DNA of 43,676 nucleotides, taken from Sulfuricurvum sp. (GTDB lineage: Bacteria > Campylobacterota > Campylobacteria > Campylobacterales > Sulfurimonadaceae). The stretch lies in the NCBI RefSeq assembly GCF_023229695.1, contig NZ_JALNYS010000024.1:1177-44852 (forward strand), written 5' to 3'. The notes under the pieces are model-generated. The model worked only from the letters and a program-made list of their open reading frames with translations, had not been told where the DNA came from and searched no databases. A program made the position numbers and the translations under genes. Positions 1 through 6,353 of this stretch are shown piece after piece. Numbering within the stretch: position 1 is the stretch's first letter; each line of letters starts with the position of its first letter.

Positions 1-61
1 GATCAGATGTTTGTGAAATTAGCATGAAGTGGCAGTGGAAACCGATTCAAAATCGCGAATG

Positions 62-178
62 CTATTTGACGAGCCACTCTTTAGCTGCTACTTCATTGCT
101 CTCTTCGGTAGGTGTTCCGTAAGCGTAGGAACCGAACAGGATGATTTTATCGGGATCGAGAGGTTTGAGGGGGAGCGT
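62..178 (-). pseudogene. Decayed MNT/HEPN toxin-antitoxin remnant
   Basis: The minus strand encodes a short chimera in which a nucleotidyltransferase core (LKPLDPDKIILFGSYAYG, then TPTEES) runs directly into NEVAAKEWLVK. The first part is identical to the MNT protein encoded at 1035-1370. The second part matches the first residues of the HEPN protein encoded at 638-1054 (MNAAAAKEWLTK). The piece therefore looks like a second copy of the MNT-HEPN pair that lost about 200 bp between the GS motif and the HEPN start. It lacks the catalytic DID of the MNT motif and nearly all of HEPN. Similarity to the intact copy stops at about 71 and about 170. It is unlikely to make a working protein. Confidence 0.75.
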
Positions 179-227
179 TAGAAATTCTGTGTCAATCCAG
201 TAGAATAAACTACTCAAGGACAGACAC

Positions 228-299
228 ATGGAACTAACACTCGACACACAAGCAATATCGTCTCGCTCCCAAGCTCCAGCTTGGGAGTGTATACGTTAG
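228..299 (+). pseudogene. Gene start truncated by a palindromic repeat
   Basis: An AAGGA ribosome-binding site (216-220) sits 7 nt before an ATG at 228. The reading frame opens with MELTLDTQAIS and then enters the palindromic repeat at 261, ending at a stop at 297. A good start signal followed by an 11-residue plausible protein start and then repeat sequence suggests that a small gene was cut off here, possibly another antitoxin given the neighbours. The identity of the lost gene cannot be read. Confidence 0.4.
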
Positions 300-332
300 T
301 CTGCATTCCCAATGAGGACGTTGGGAACGAGG
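261..332. repeat. REP-like double-hairpin repeat
   Basis: Two palindromes sit next to each other. CTCCCAAGCT (266-275) pairs with AGCTTGGGAG (278-287), and TTCCCAA (306-312) pairs with TTGGGAA (321-327). The pattern of paired 'TTCCCAA...TTGGGAA' hairpins is typical of dispersed extragenic palindromic repeats in many bacteria. It lies between a truncated gene start and the antitoxin gene at 399. No further copy was found in this window. Confidence 0.65.
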
Positions 333-398
333 GAAAAAATATTTCAGCATTCGAGTGATGACTCCCAAAGAATTTTATCCCTTATTAGGAGGTGTACA

Positions 399-626
399 AT
401 GAATTTCGTACTACGGATTCCCGATTATTACCGACATGAGATCGAAGCCCTAAAAGGCGATGTATCCATCAATCAGTTTATTATTTCGGCATTGAGTGAA
501 AAGATCGCTTCATTGCGAACGGAAGAGTATCTGCAAGAGCGTGCAAATCGCGGTTCACGTGCTCATGCACTTTCAATGCTCAAAAATGCCCCTGATGTGA
601 AGCCCGTAGAGGGAGATGGGGTTTAA
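399..626 (+). CDS. Orphan antitoxin-like protein (HicB/CopG type)
   Basis: This 75-residue protein opens MNFVLRIPDYYRHEIEALKG, followed by SINQFIISALSEKIASL. That is the short strand plus two-helix pattern of ribbon-helix-helix antitoxins of the HicB/Arc class. The start at 399 is chosen because TAGGAGGT lies at 386-393; the frame is open further upstream to 312, but that part lies partly in repeat sequence. The C-terminal half (EEYLQERANRGSRAHALSML) is like the toxin-binding tails of such antitoxins. No toxin gene follows on this strand, because the next gene is convergent, so this looks like an orphan antitoxin. It would bind DNA and, if a partner exists elsewhere, neutralise it. The family call is by pattern only. 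Confidence 0.65.
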   Translation: MNFVLRIPDYYRHEIEALKGDVSINQFIISALSEKIASLRTEEYLQERANRGSRAHALSMLKNAPDVKPVEGDGV

Positions 627-637
627 AACTCGTATGT

Positions 638-1054
638 TCAGTTCGGCTCTGATTTGATTTCTTGGGTAGAGATATTGAGTAGCGTGCAGACGCGATCTAA
701 AAGTTGATCGGCGAACTCTAACACCTTTTTGATTTCGTCTCTGGAAGGAAGTTTTCTATGGGGAGTGGGATAAGAACCTTTGATATGATATTTAGTAATA
801 ATACTGAGTAACACGGACTCTTCATCTGAGAATACCATATATGCTTTAACAAGTTCAGCAATCTCAAGTAGATTATGGGTTTTGAGTATTTTTTTATTTT
901 CGTATGCTAAAAAAGATTTTAGCGTTATTTCAATAGCATAATGCAAATCTACACCAATGGTATCTGTATAGTGATTTGCATCGTACAAAATTCTTCCAGA
1001 GCTATAGTGATGCCAAGCTTTAGTAAGCCACTCTTTAGCTGCTGCTGCGTTCAT
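638..1054 (-). CDS. HEPN-domain protein of MNT-HEPN pair
   Basis: A 138-residue all-helical protein beginning AAAAKEWLTKAWHHYSSG and carrying HYAIEITLKSFLAYENK and KTHNLLEIAELV. These are the usual helices of the HEPN fold, including the conserved 'H-NLLEL' segment. HEPN proteins paired with minimal nucleotidyltransferases are commonly toxins (RNases) kept inactive by AMPylation from their partner. The RX4HXY catalytic motif of the well-studied HEPN toxins is not visible: the expected region reads KYHIKGSYPTPH. Nuclease activity is therefore uncertain. The gene overlaps the end of the upstream MNT gene by 20 bp, so the two are translationally coupled. A decayed copy of the same pair lies at 62-178. 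Confidence 0.8.
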   Translation of the reverse strand: MNAAAAKEWLTKAWHHYSSGRILYDANHYTDTIGVDLHYAIEITLKSFLAYENKKILKTHNLLEIAELVKAYMVFSDEESVLLSIITKYHIKGSYPTPHRKLPSRDEIKKVLEFADQLLDRVCTLLNISTQEIKSEPN

Positions 1055-1370
1055 AAAAAACTTTACCTTTTTCCAAAATATCTATTTTATAAAAGTAATC
1101 TTCCCTTGCATTTAAAAAGCTACTTGAAGCTGAAAGTATGTCAAACCCAATATGGTACTTAGAGATAAGGTCTCTCGTATTCATCATTGCTTCTATTTCG
1201 TATTGATCATAGGCATCGTCACTCAGACCATTTTTGACTAAAAACAGATCAATATCGCTCTCTTCGGTAGGTGTTCCGTAAGCGTAGGAGCCAAACAGAA
1301 TGATTTTATCGGGATCGAGTGGTTTGAGACGTTCGACGATTTCATGTTTGATTACTTCGATATCGACCAT
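1035..1370 (-). CDS. MNT-domain nucleotidyltransferase (antitoxin of HEPN pair)
   Basis: A 111-residue minimal nucleotidyltransferase. It has the canonical GSX10DXD motif (GS, ten residues, then DID in ESDIDLFLV). Family members transfer AMP to a HEPN partner and so silence it. The start at 1370 is preferred over the longer frame to 1409 because a GGAGGG ribosome-binding site lies just before it; the longer version adds RYNNSLQNRRDQ, which looks like non-coding sequence. The 20-bp overlap with the HEPN gene fits a two-gene operon. Roughly 25 residues around the GS motif are identical to the remnant at 62-178, so the locus was duplicated recently. Confidence 0.85.
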   Translation of the reverse strand: MVDIEVIKHEIVERLKPLDPDKIILFGSYAYGTPTEESDIDLFLVKNGLSDDAYDQYEIEAMMNTRDLISKYHIGFDILSASSSFLNAREDYFYKIDILEKGKVFYERSSS

Positions 1371-1504
1371 CTGATCCCTCCTGTTTTGTAATGAGTTATT
1401 ATACCTCAAAACCTATTCTCCGTTATTGTGTGAAATCCTTAAGGGCTTGATACGATATTTTGCCATTAATATTTAATGCTTGTCATGTATGAAAAAAACA
1501 ACTA

Positions 1505-1513
1505 TGCTATAAT
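1505..1513 (+). promoter_or_regulatory. Extended -10 promoter of the parDE-type operon
   Basis: TGC followed directly by TATAAT (1508-1513) forms an extended -10 element, 21 nt before the antitoxin start at 1535. An AAAGGGAG ribosome-binding site lies between them. No well-spaced -35 box is seen, which is common for Campylobacterota sigma-70 promoters. Confidence 0.6.
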
Positions 1514-1534
1514 TTTGATAAAAAGGGAGTATTC

Positions 1535-1723
1535 ATGGTAGCTGTAAAACAAGAAGCACAACAAATGATTCAAAATCTTCCCGATAATTGTACGTATGAA
1601 GATATACAATACCATCTGTATGTGGTGGAAAAAATCAAAAACGGTATTGACCGCGCTCAAAAAGGGGAAACTTCATCCCATGAAGAAGCAAAAGCAAGAA
1701 TGGCTAAATGGCTATCACATTAG
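1535..1723 (+). CDS. ParD/RelB-type antitoxin
   Basis: A 62-residue acidic and basic mixed protein with the layout of short ParE/RelE antitoxins: AQQMIQNLPDNCTYEDIQYH, then LYVVEKIKNGIDRAQKGE, ending SHEEAKARMAKWL. The tail 'G..SHEE.K.R...W' is frequent in antitoxins directly upstream of ParE toxins. The gene overlaps the toxin start by 16 bp, so the two are cotranslated. Antitoxins of this kind bind the toxin and usually repress their own promoter, which here would be the extended -10 at 1505-1513. The assignment rests mainly on size and toxin neighbour. Confidence 0.8.
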   Translation: MVAVKQEAQQMIQNLPDNCTYEDIQYHLYVVEKIKNGIDRAQKGETSSHEEAKARMAKWLSH

Positions 1724-2013
1724 AGTGGTCGAATGAGGCACTCGAAGATATAGAATCCATCGCTACGTATATCGAAAAAGACTCCCCCGCCTATGCAAAA
1801 TCCGTTGTATCAAAATTTTTTGAAAAAGCTGAAATTATAAAAGACTTTATCGAGATAGGTCGCAAAGTTCCTGAACTTAATGATAGTAATATTCGAGAAA
1901 TATTTGTCTATAGCTACAGATTAATTTATAAAATCGATTCTAATACTGTTTTATTTGTAGCTGTAATACATGGCAAACGACTTCTTGAAAATCATGAAAA
2001 AAGTTATGGTTAA
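1708..2013 (+). CDS. ParE/RelE-family toxin
   Basis: A 101-residue protein with the ParE/RelE fold signature: ITLEWSNEALEDIESIATYI at the N terminus, a GRKVPEL turn, then REIFVYSYRLIYKI and VLFVAVIHGKRLL. The 'GR.VPE......RE.....YR..Y.' core is diagnostic for the family. ParE members poison DNA gyrase while RelE members cleave mRNA on ribosomes; the ParE-like spacing and 'GRxVPE' favour ParE, but the target is not proven by sequence. The protein is full length and has no frame damage, so the pair is probably functional. The next gene starts 14 bp after its stop and may be in the same transcript. Confidence 0.88.
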   Translation: MAITLEWSNEALEDIESIATYIEKDSPAYAKSVVSKFFEKAEIIKDFIEIGRKVPELNDSNIREIFVYSYRLIYKIDSNTVLFVAVIHGKRLLENHEKSYG

Positions 2014-2026
2014 AGGAAGAAATTAT

Positions 2027-2605
2027 ATGAAATATGCTGATGATTATTCTGGATATGGCAATGAAATTTTATATAAGATGTGCCAAAATAAGCTGTACCA
2101 TAACGATCTCGATGTTGTTGAATCTAAACTTTGGATTATTGGCAGAGCATATGCTGCTTCTATAGAACGGAAAGCTGGTAAAGATTTTGATATTAAAGTA
2201 GCGGCTCAGATTTTAATTGATTCAGAAATAGATAAAAAGATTGCTAATCTAAACTCTATAGGTAGAATCAACAGCAATCATGTAGATGAGCTGCTTGATA
2301 CTCACAACTATATGATGCAATTATTAAAATTAGCAACTGGTGTGGACAAGCGTTCGCTAGCTTCTAAATATCTTCATTTTCATGCGCCAATGTCGGTATT
2401 CATTTATGATTCTATTGTAAGGAATAATTTAAGAGACAGATTGCGAAAGATTGGAAAAAATAGGTTTCCTATTTCAAAAAAATATGATGATGAATATGAA
2501 TCACATGTAAAAAGGTGTATATCTTATAGAGACAGTGTGTATGAGAATGAGTTGGGTTTATTGGCAACCCCGAGAAAATTAGATTCTCATCTTTATGGAT
2601 ATTAA
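2027..2605 (+). CDS. Unrecognised 192-aa protein following parDE
   Basis: I do not recognise a characterised family. The start at 2027 is chosen because AAGGAAGA (2013-2020) sits 6 nt upstream and the preceding frame lies inside parE. The protein is mostly helical. Its most distinctive stretch is SLASKYLHFHAPMSVFIYDS, followed by a basic region (NNLRDRLRKIGKNRF). The 'SKYLHFH.P...IYDS' block is a motif I have seen in uncharacterised proteins of similar length, which suggests a real conserved family rather than a chance frame. It has no signal peptide or membrane segment. It begins 14 bp after the toxin gene, so it may be a third component of the module or passenger DNA. Its end overlaps the convergent MocR gene by 4 bp. 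Confidence 0.7.
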   Translation: MKYADDYSGYGNEILYKMCQNKLYHNDLDVVESKLWIIGRAYAASIERKAGKDFDIKVAAQILIDSEIDKKIANLNSIGRINSNHVDELLDTHNYMMQLLKLATGVDKRSLASKYLHFHAPMSVFIYDSIVRNNLRDRLRKIGKNRFPISKKYDDEYESHVKRCISYRDSVYENELGLLATPRKLDSHLYGY

Positions 2606-3975
2606 TTATCTTTCAAACTCTCCAACACCTCCGAAAATGCTCTAACGGCGGGTTCAATCTCCTCCATTTTGAATCCGCCGAATCCCATCCGCAAAGCATC
2701 CCACTCACCCCCTGAGTAATCTTTTGCTGCGTAGAGTTTGATCCCCGCTTCTTCGGCATATTTGCGCAAAACATCATAATCGATGTCGGAAGTAGGGCGG
2801 ATATTGATCGAGAGACCTCCCCCTTCGCTGAGGATGAGTATCGAATCGCCCAAATATTTCGTGAGCATCTGTTTCATCAGGTCGTGTTTCTTGCGGTTTA
2901 GGTTTCGTACTCGTCGCAGATGACGTTCCCAATGCCCCTCGCGCATGAACAGCTCTAGTGTCTTTTGGGTCATGAGGCTGACCCGTGCGAATGCGCCGTG
3001 AAAGGAGCGGTATCGGTCCATCAGATGACGTGGCAGTACGATATATCCGACACGCAAGGCAGGGGAGAGAGCTTTTGCAAAGGTGCCGATGTAGATGACT
3101 CTCTCACTACTGTCGAGTCCTTGGAGTGAGGGGATAGGGCGGGAGCGGTAGGTGAGTTCGCTGTCGTAGTCGTCTTCGATGATGTAGCCGTCGTTCTCTT
3201 TTGCCCATGCGAGGAGTTTCAGACGGTTGGTGATGGGCATCGCCGCACCTGTGGGGTACTGGTGCGAGGGGGTGATGTAGACCACGCGCGCATCGGACGC
3301 GGATAGCTCATCGATGAGGAGTCCGTTCTCATCAACCCCTATGGGGGTAATATCATAATGTCGGTGGGCGAAAACCTTTCGGGAAATATGGTAGCCGGGA
3401 TGTTCGATAGCAAAATGGGGGTGGGTCGGGCGGAGAATATCGGCGATCATACTCATCGCGTCGATAAATGCCCCCGTAACGATAATGTGTGAAGCGTCAC
3501 ACCGCACGCCACGCAGTTCGGTCAAATACCGTGCTATTTCAGCTCTCAATCCAATTTCTCCTTGCGGGTCGGAGTAGGCACCAAAATCGAGAGAGTCGTC
3601 TATAGCGCGATTATAGAGCCGTTTCCAAAGTTTGAGGGGAAAGACCTCTTTGGAGAGGCGGACGGGGTAAAAGTTGTAGCGGTAGGTGAGGGCGGGGGTG
3701 TCGGTAGCTACTGGCGTCGCAGGTTTCCCCAGCGGATTAAAATCGGCATCGGCGACGTAATAACCGCTTTTGGGACGGCTCTCGATGTAGCCTTCCGCGT
3801 AGAGTTGGCTATAGGCGGATTCGACGGTGTTTTTGCTGATGCGATACTCTTGGGAGATTTTGCGGATTGAGGGGAGTTTACTCCCGATAGCAAGAGTGGT
3901 CGTGATGTCGTGTTTGAGTGCTTCATAGAGCTGGATGTGTAAAGGAATATCCGAAGTTGCGTCGAGGAGATACAT
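2602..3975 (-). CDS. MocR/PdxR-family regulator (GntR HTH + aminotransferase fold)
   Basis: A 457-residue MocR-type regulator. Residues ~1-75 form a GntR winged helix (PLHIQLYEALKHDI; GSKLPSIRKISQEYRISKNT; YSQLYAEGYI). Residues ~100-455 form a class I aminotransferase fold with the PLP lysine in the GTFAKALSPALRVGY segment and a DDYDSELTYR block. Such proteins sense PLP or an amine ligand and control neighbouring genes rather than act as enzymes. Here the gene is divergent from the flavoprotein/NAT pair across 89 bp, which contains a palindrome over the -35 box of the other promoter. Control of those two genes is the obvious inference. A role in vitamin B6 synthesis (PdxR) is possible but no pdx gene is in the window. 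Confidence 0.88.
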   Translation of the reverse strand: MYLLDATSDIPLHIQLYEALKHDITTTLAIGSKLPSIRKISQEYRISKNTVESAYSQLYAEGYIESRPKSGYYVADADFNPLGKPATPVATDTPALTYRYNFYPVRLSKEVFPLKLWKRLYNRAIDDSLDFGAYSDPQGEIGLRAEIARYLTELRGVRCDASHIIVTGAFIDAMSMIADILRPTHPHFAIEHPGYHISRKVFAHRHYDITPIGVDENGLLIDELSASDARVVYITPSHQYPTGAAMPITNRLKLLAWAKENDGYIIEDDYDSELTYRSRPIPSLQGLDSSERVIYIGTFAKALSPALRVGYIVLPRHLMDRYRSFHGAFARVSLMTQKTLELFMREGHWERHLRRVRNLNRKKHDLMKQMLTKYLGDSILILSEGGGLSINIRPTSDIDYDVLRKYAEEAGIKLYAAKDYSGGEWDALRMGFGGFKMEEIEPAVRAFSEVLESLKDN

Positions 3976-4004
3976 AAACTGACCTCATAATTAGTAAATA
4001 TTTT

Positions 4005-4038
4005 GTCACTTGTACACAGTGCAGATTGGCGATATAGT
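4005..4038 (+). promoter_or_regulatory. Promoter with palindromic operator between mocR and flavoprotein gene
   Basis: TTGTAC (4010-4015) and TATAGT (4033-4038) are 17 bp apart, a good sigma-70 promoter for the plus-strand gene at 4065. An imperfect palindrome, GTCACTTGTACACAGTGC (4005-4022), centred on TGTACA covers the -35 box and is a candidate MocR binding site. Operator function is inference. Confidence 0.6.
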
Positions 4039-4064
4039 ATCACAAAATTTTTGAGGAAAACGAT

Positions 4065-4679
4065 ATGAGACGATCAGAATTTGAAGTCACAGACCCGCAA
4101 GCCATCGAATCAGTATTAAGCGAATGCGAGTACGGGGTATTGTCGCTTATGAGCAGTGGTGAGCCGTATGGAGTTGCGGTTAACTTCGCCTATCGTGAGG
4201 GGGCGGTGTACTTTCACGGCAGTAGAGAAGGGCGAAAAGTCGAAGCGATAGGTGAGGGTGCGAAGGTGGCGTTTTTGGTCGTAAAGCCGTATGCCTATAT
4301 CCCGTCGTATTTCAGCGATACGAGTGCGGCATATCCCGCGACACAGTTTTTTACCTCGGTGCATATCAGCGGTGAAGCGTTACGGGTAAGAGATGAGCGA
4401 GAAAAAGCGTTCGGATTGACTGCTCTGATGGAGAAAATGCAGCCTGAGGGAAAATACGATCCCATCGATGCGGCCAATCCGATTTATACAAAAGTGCTGG
4501 AACAAACGGGCGTATACAAGATAGTGCCGAACGTGATGACCCTCAAAGTCAAAGCGGGGCAAAATTTACCGAAAGAGCGGTACGATACCCTTATCAAACA
4601 CATAGAAGAGCGAAACGGCATAATGGACAAAGAAACAATCCAGTTGATGCAAAACGCCCACACCAAGGAATCTCGATGA
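4065..4679 (+). CDS. NimA-like pyridoxamine 5'-phosphate oxidase-related flavoprotein
   Basis: A 204-residue split-barrel FMN-binding protein of the pyridoxamine-5'-phosphate-oxidase-related group that includes NimA nitroimidazole reductase. Key pieces are YGVLSLMSSGEPYGVAVNFA, VYFHGSREGRKVEAI, KVAFLVV and the ISGEALRVRD strand. In this family the strand 'YFHGs..GrK' contacts FMN phosphate. It probably reduces a small nitro or quinone-like substrate using FMN in the cytoplasm; the true substrate is unknown. The gene stops 4 bp inside the NAT gene (ATGA overlap), so both proteins are made together. A GAGG ribosome-binding site lies before the ATG. True PdxH is ruled out by the missing PLP-binding C-terminal signature. 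Confidence 0.82.
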   Translation: MRRSEFEVTDPQAIESVLSECEYGVLSLMSSGEPYGVAVNFAYREGAVYFHGSREGRKVEAIGEGAKVAFLVVKPYAYIPSYFSDTSAAYPATQFFTSVHISGEALRVRDEREKAFGLTALMEKMQPEGKYDPIDAANPIYTKVLEQTGVYKIVPNVMTLKVKAGQNLPKERYDTLIKHIEERNGIMDKETIQLMQNAHTKESR

Positions 4680-5431
4680 CAGCCGAAAATTTTAATCTCA
4701 CAGACTACCTTTCCCGTATCGGCTACGATGGGGAAGTGCATCCTGATGTTGCGACACTCACTCAGCTAGTACAAAAGCAACTACGAAGTATCCCGTTTGA
4801 AAATACTGAGGTTCAGGCGGGGAGAATCCCCTCACTGGTTCCCGAAGATATTGTGAACAAAGTGCTATTGCATGGGCGTGGCGGGTACTGCTACGAGATC
4901 AACGGAATCTTTGCGATGGCACTCACCGCCATCGGGTTCGAGTGGTATTTCGCCGGAGCGCGACCGATGTTTTATCCGATGCGCCGACCAAAAACCCACA
5001 TGGTGGTGATCGTCCGCATCAAAGGGAGAGATTATCTCTGTGATACGGGATTCGGCGGATACGCACTGCGCGCACCGATGGAGATTGTGGAGGGTGAAGC
5101 GGTGCAGGACGGTGATCGTTTCCGCATGGAGCGGGTCGATGGGGAATATGTCCTAAGCTCTTTAATACAGGGAGAATGGCAACGACAATACGGTTTTGCC
5201 CTTCAACCGCAAGAGTGGATCGAGTTTAGCCTCGCGAACTATTTTAACGCCACTCATCCCGATACCATTTTTACTCAAAAGAAACTCGCGATCATGCAAA
5301 CACCTAATGGGCGTAAGATTCTCGTGGATAATGAGTTGAAGTTGATCGAAAATGGGGAATTGGAAAAACTCGAAGTGGAGTATGAGAGTGCGTTAAAAGA
5401 GTATTTCGGGTTGGAGTTATTTGAAAAATAA
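4676..5431 (+). CDS. nat: Arylamine N-acetyltransferase
   Basis: A 251-residue arylamine N-acetyltransferase, slightly shorter than the usual 270-280. The Cys-His-Asp triad is complete: Cys in GRGGYCYEING, His in KTHMVVIV and Asp in LCDTGFGG. The N-terminal FNLTDYLSRIGYDGE and RSIPFENTEV blocks are also typical. The enzyme moves an acetyl group from acetyl-CoA to aromatic amines or hydrazines. It overlaps the upstream flavoprotein gene by 4 bp, so a coupled reaction is attractive: nitro reduction to an amine followed by N-acetylation. That coupling is inferred only from gene order. Confidence 0.92.
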   Translation: MTAENFNLTDYLSRIGYDGEVHPDVATLTQLVQKQLRSIPFENTEVQAGRIPSLVPEDIVNKVLLHGRGGYCYEINGIFAMALTAIGFEWYFAGARPMFYPMRRPKTHMVVIVRIKGRDYLCDTGFGGYALRAPMEIVEGEAVQDGDRFRMERVDGEYVLSSLIQGEWQRQYGFALQPQEWIEFSLANYFNATHPDTIFTQKKLAIMQTPNGRKILVDNELKLIENGELEKLEVEYESALKEYFGLELFEK

Positions 5432-5435
5432 ACCG

Positions 5436-5495
5436 ATGAAACCGTTTTTAGAAGCAACCGACATAATCGATTTTACCCATCCGAGTGTTGTGTAG
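5436..5495 (+). pseudogene. Truncated start of a transglutaminase-like gene
   Basis: Right after nat an ATG opens MKPFLEATDIIDFTHPSVV and stops. This resembles the first 20 residues of bacterial transglutaminase-like cysteine peptidases ('M..YL..T..IDw.hP.V'). The rest of the gene is absent, and repeat-like sequence follows at 5512. It is most likely a remnant left by deletion, but it is too short to be certain. Confidence 0.4.
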
Positions 5496-5511
5496 GTTAT
5501 AACCGAATCTG

Positions 5512-5561
5512 AGCTGGATGCCCGATCTACCCTAAAGGGCACGTGAGGCCGGGAATGACGA
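5512..5561. repeat. Degenerate REP-like repeat (CTGGATGCCCGAT ... CCGGGAATGACG)
   Basis: The sequence from CTGGATGCCCGAT (about 5515) to GGCCGGGAATGACG (ending about 5561) has the look of the common bacterial repeat 'CTGGATTCCCG...CGGGAATGAC'. The outer arms are partly complementary (CCCG/CGGG). It fills the space between nat and the convergent modE. I found no second copy here. Confidence 0.4.
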
Positions 5562-5567
5562 GAAAGT

Positions 5568-6344
5568 TTACAGCCCGATAATAATATGCAGCGGCGAAAC
5601 AACGGCATAAGCACGCATACCGATCTGCAGTTTCTGGAGAGCATCGTGTTTTTCGAGGGCGATGAGGAGGGTCCCGCCCTGGAGACGAAGAGCGATTTCG
5701 GTATTTTCCCCCGACGATTCCAACGATTCGATGGTGCCGGAGAGGAGATTGTCGGCAGTGTCGGCAGAGGGAGGTGACGAGACGATGGAAATGTCGCTGG
5801 ATTTGATAATCGCATAAGCGTCGCAACCGATACTCAGCCCCATGTTTTCGACCGATTTGGCCGTAATGGTGGAACGGAGGATATCGGAGCCGCTGAGGGC
5901 GAGGGTGAGGGTGCAGTGGAGTCCGTTTGTCTCGATGTTCCGCACGGTAGCAGGGAGCTGATTGCGCGCGCTGGTAGTGAGAAACGTGCGGCTGAGGATG
6001 CGGGCGAGACGTTCGGGATCGTTGCCGGCTTCGGCAAAACGGTCGATGAATTGGCGATGGAGTTCACCCAGCCGATGAAACGTGGCAATGAGTTCACGGG
6101 CATAGGGGGTAAGTTTGGTCCCTCCACCTCCTCGCCCCCCTGTGAGGCGTTCGATGAGCGGTTGGCTTGCTAGGGCGTTCATTCCGTTGATCCGTTCCCA
6201 TGCCGCCTTGTAGCTCATTTTCATGGCTTTGGCGGCGGCATTGATGGAACCGGTCTGATCGATGAGCTCCAGGAGCTCAATTCTCCCTGAGCCTAAAAAA
6301 CTTTGACCCTCCTTGGTAAGCCAGAAACGTCCGTCAATCTTCAC
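5568..6344 (-). CDS. modE: ModE-type molybdate-responsive regulator
   Basis: A 258-residue ModE. Residues ~15-110 form the winged helix with the signature block GSINAAAKAMKMSYKAAW, a glycine-rich wing (GGRGGGGTKLT) and GELHRQFIDRF. Residues ~125-190 and ~197-258 form two molybdate-binding TOBE domains (ARNQLPATVRNIE; SVENMGLSIGCDAYAIIKSSDI; NTEIALRLQGG; GMRAYAVVSPLHIIIGL). It represses molybdate uptake genes when molybdate binds. No modABC or molybdopterin genes are in the window, so its targets are elsewhere or just outside. The gene follows the hypothetical gene at 6354 with a 9-bp gap and probably shares its promoter. Confidence 0.92.
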   Translation of the reverse strand: MKIDGRFWLTKEGQSFLGSGRIELLELIDQTGSINAAAKAMKMSYKAAWERINGMNALASQPLIERLTGGRGGGGTKLTPYARELIATFHRLGELHRQFIDRFAEAGNDPERLARILSRTFLTTSARNQLPATVRNIETNGLHCTLTLALSGSDILRSTITAKSVENMGLSIGCDAYAIIKSSDISIVSSPPSADTADNLLSGTIESLESSGENTEIALRLQGGTLLIALEKHDALQKLQIGMRAYAVVSPLHIIIGL

Positions 6345-6353
6345 GAGACCTCT

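Noticed and set aside
3..116. Open plus-strand frame at the left edge (…EISMKWQWKPIQNREC…)
   Set aside because: The first ~20 residues look protein-like and might be the end of an upstream gene, but the frame continues through the antisense of the MNT/HEPN remnant and no start is visible. Too little to call.
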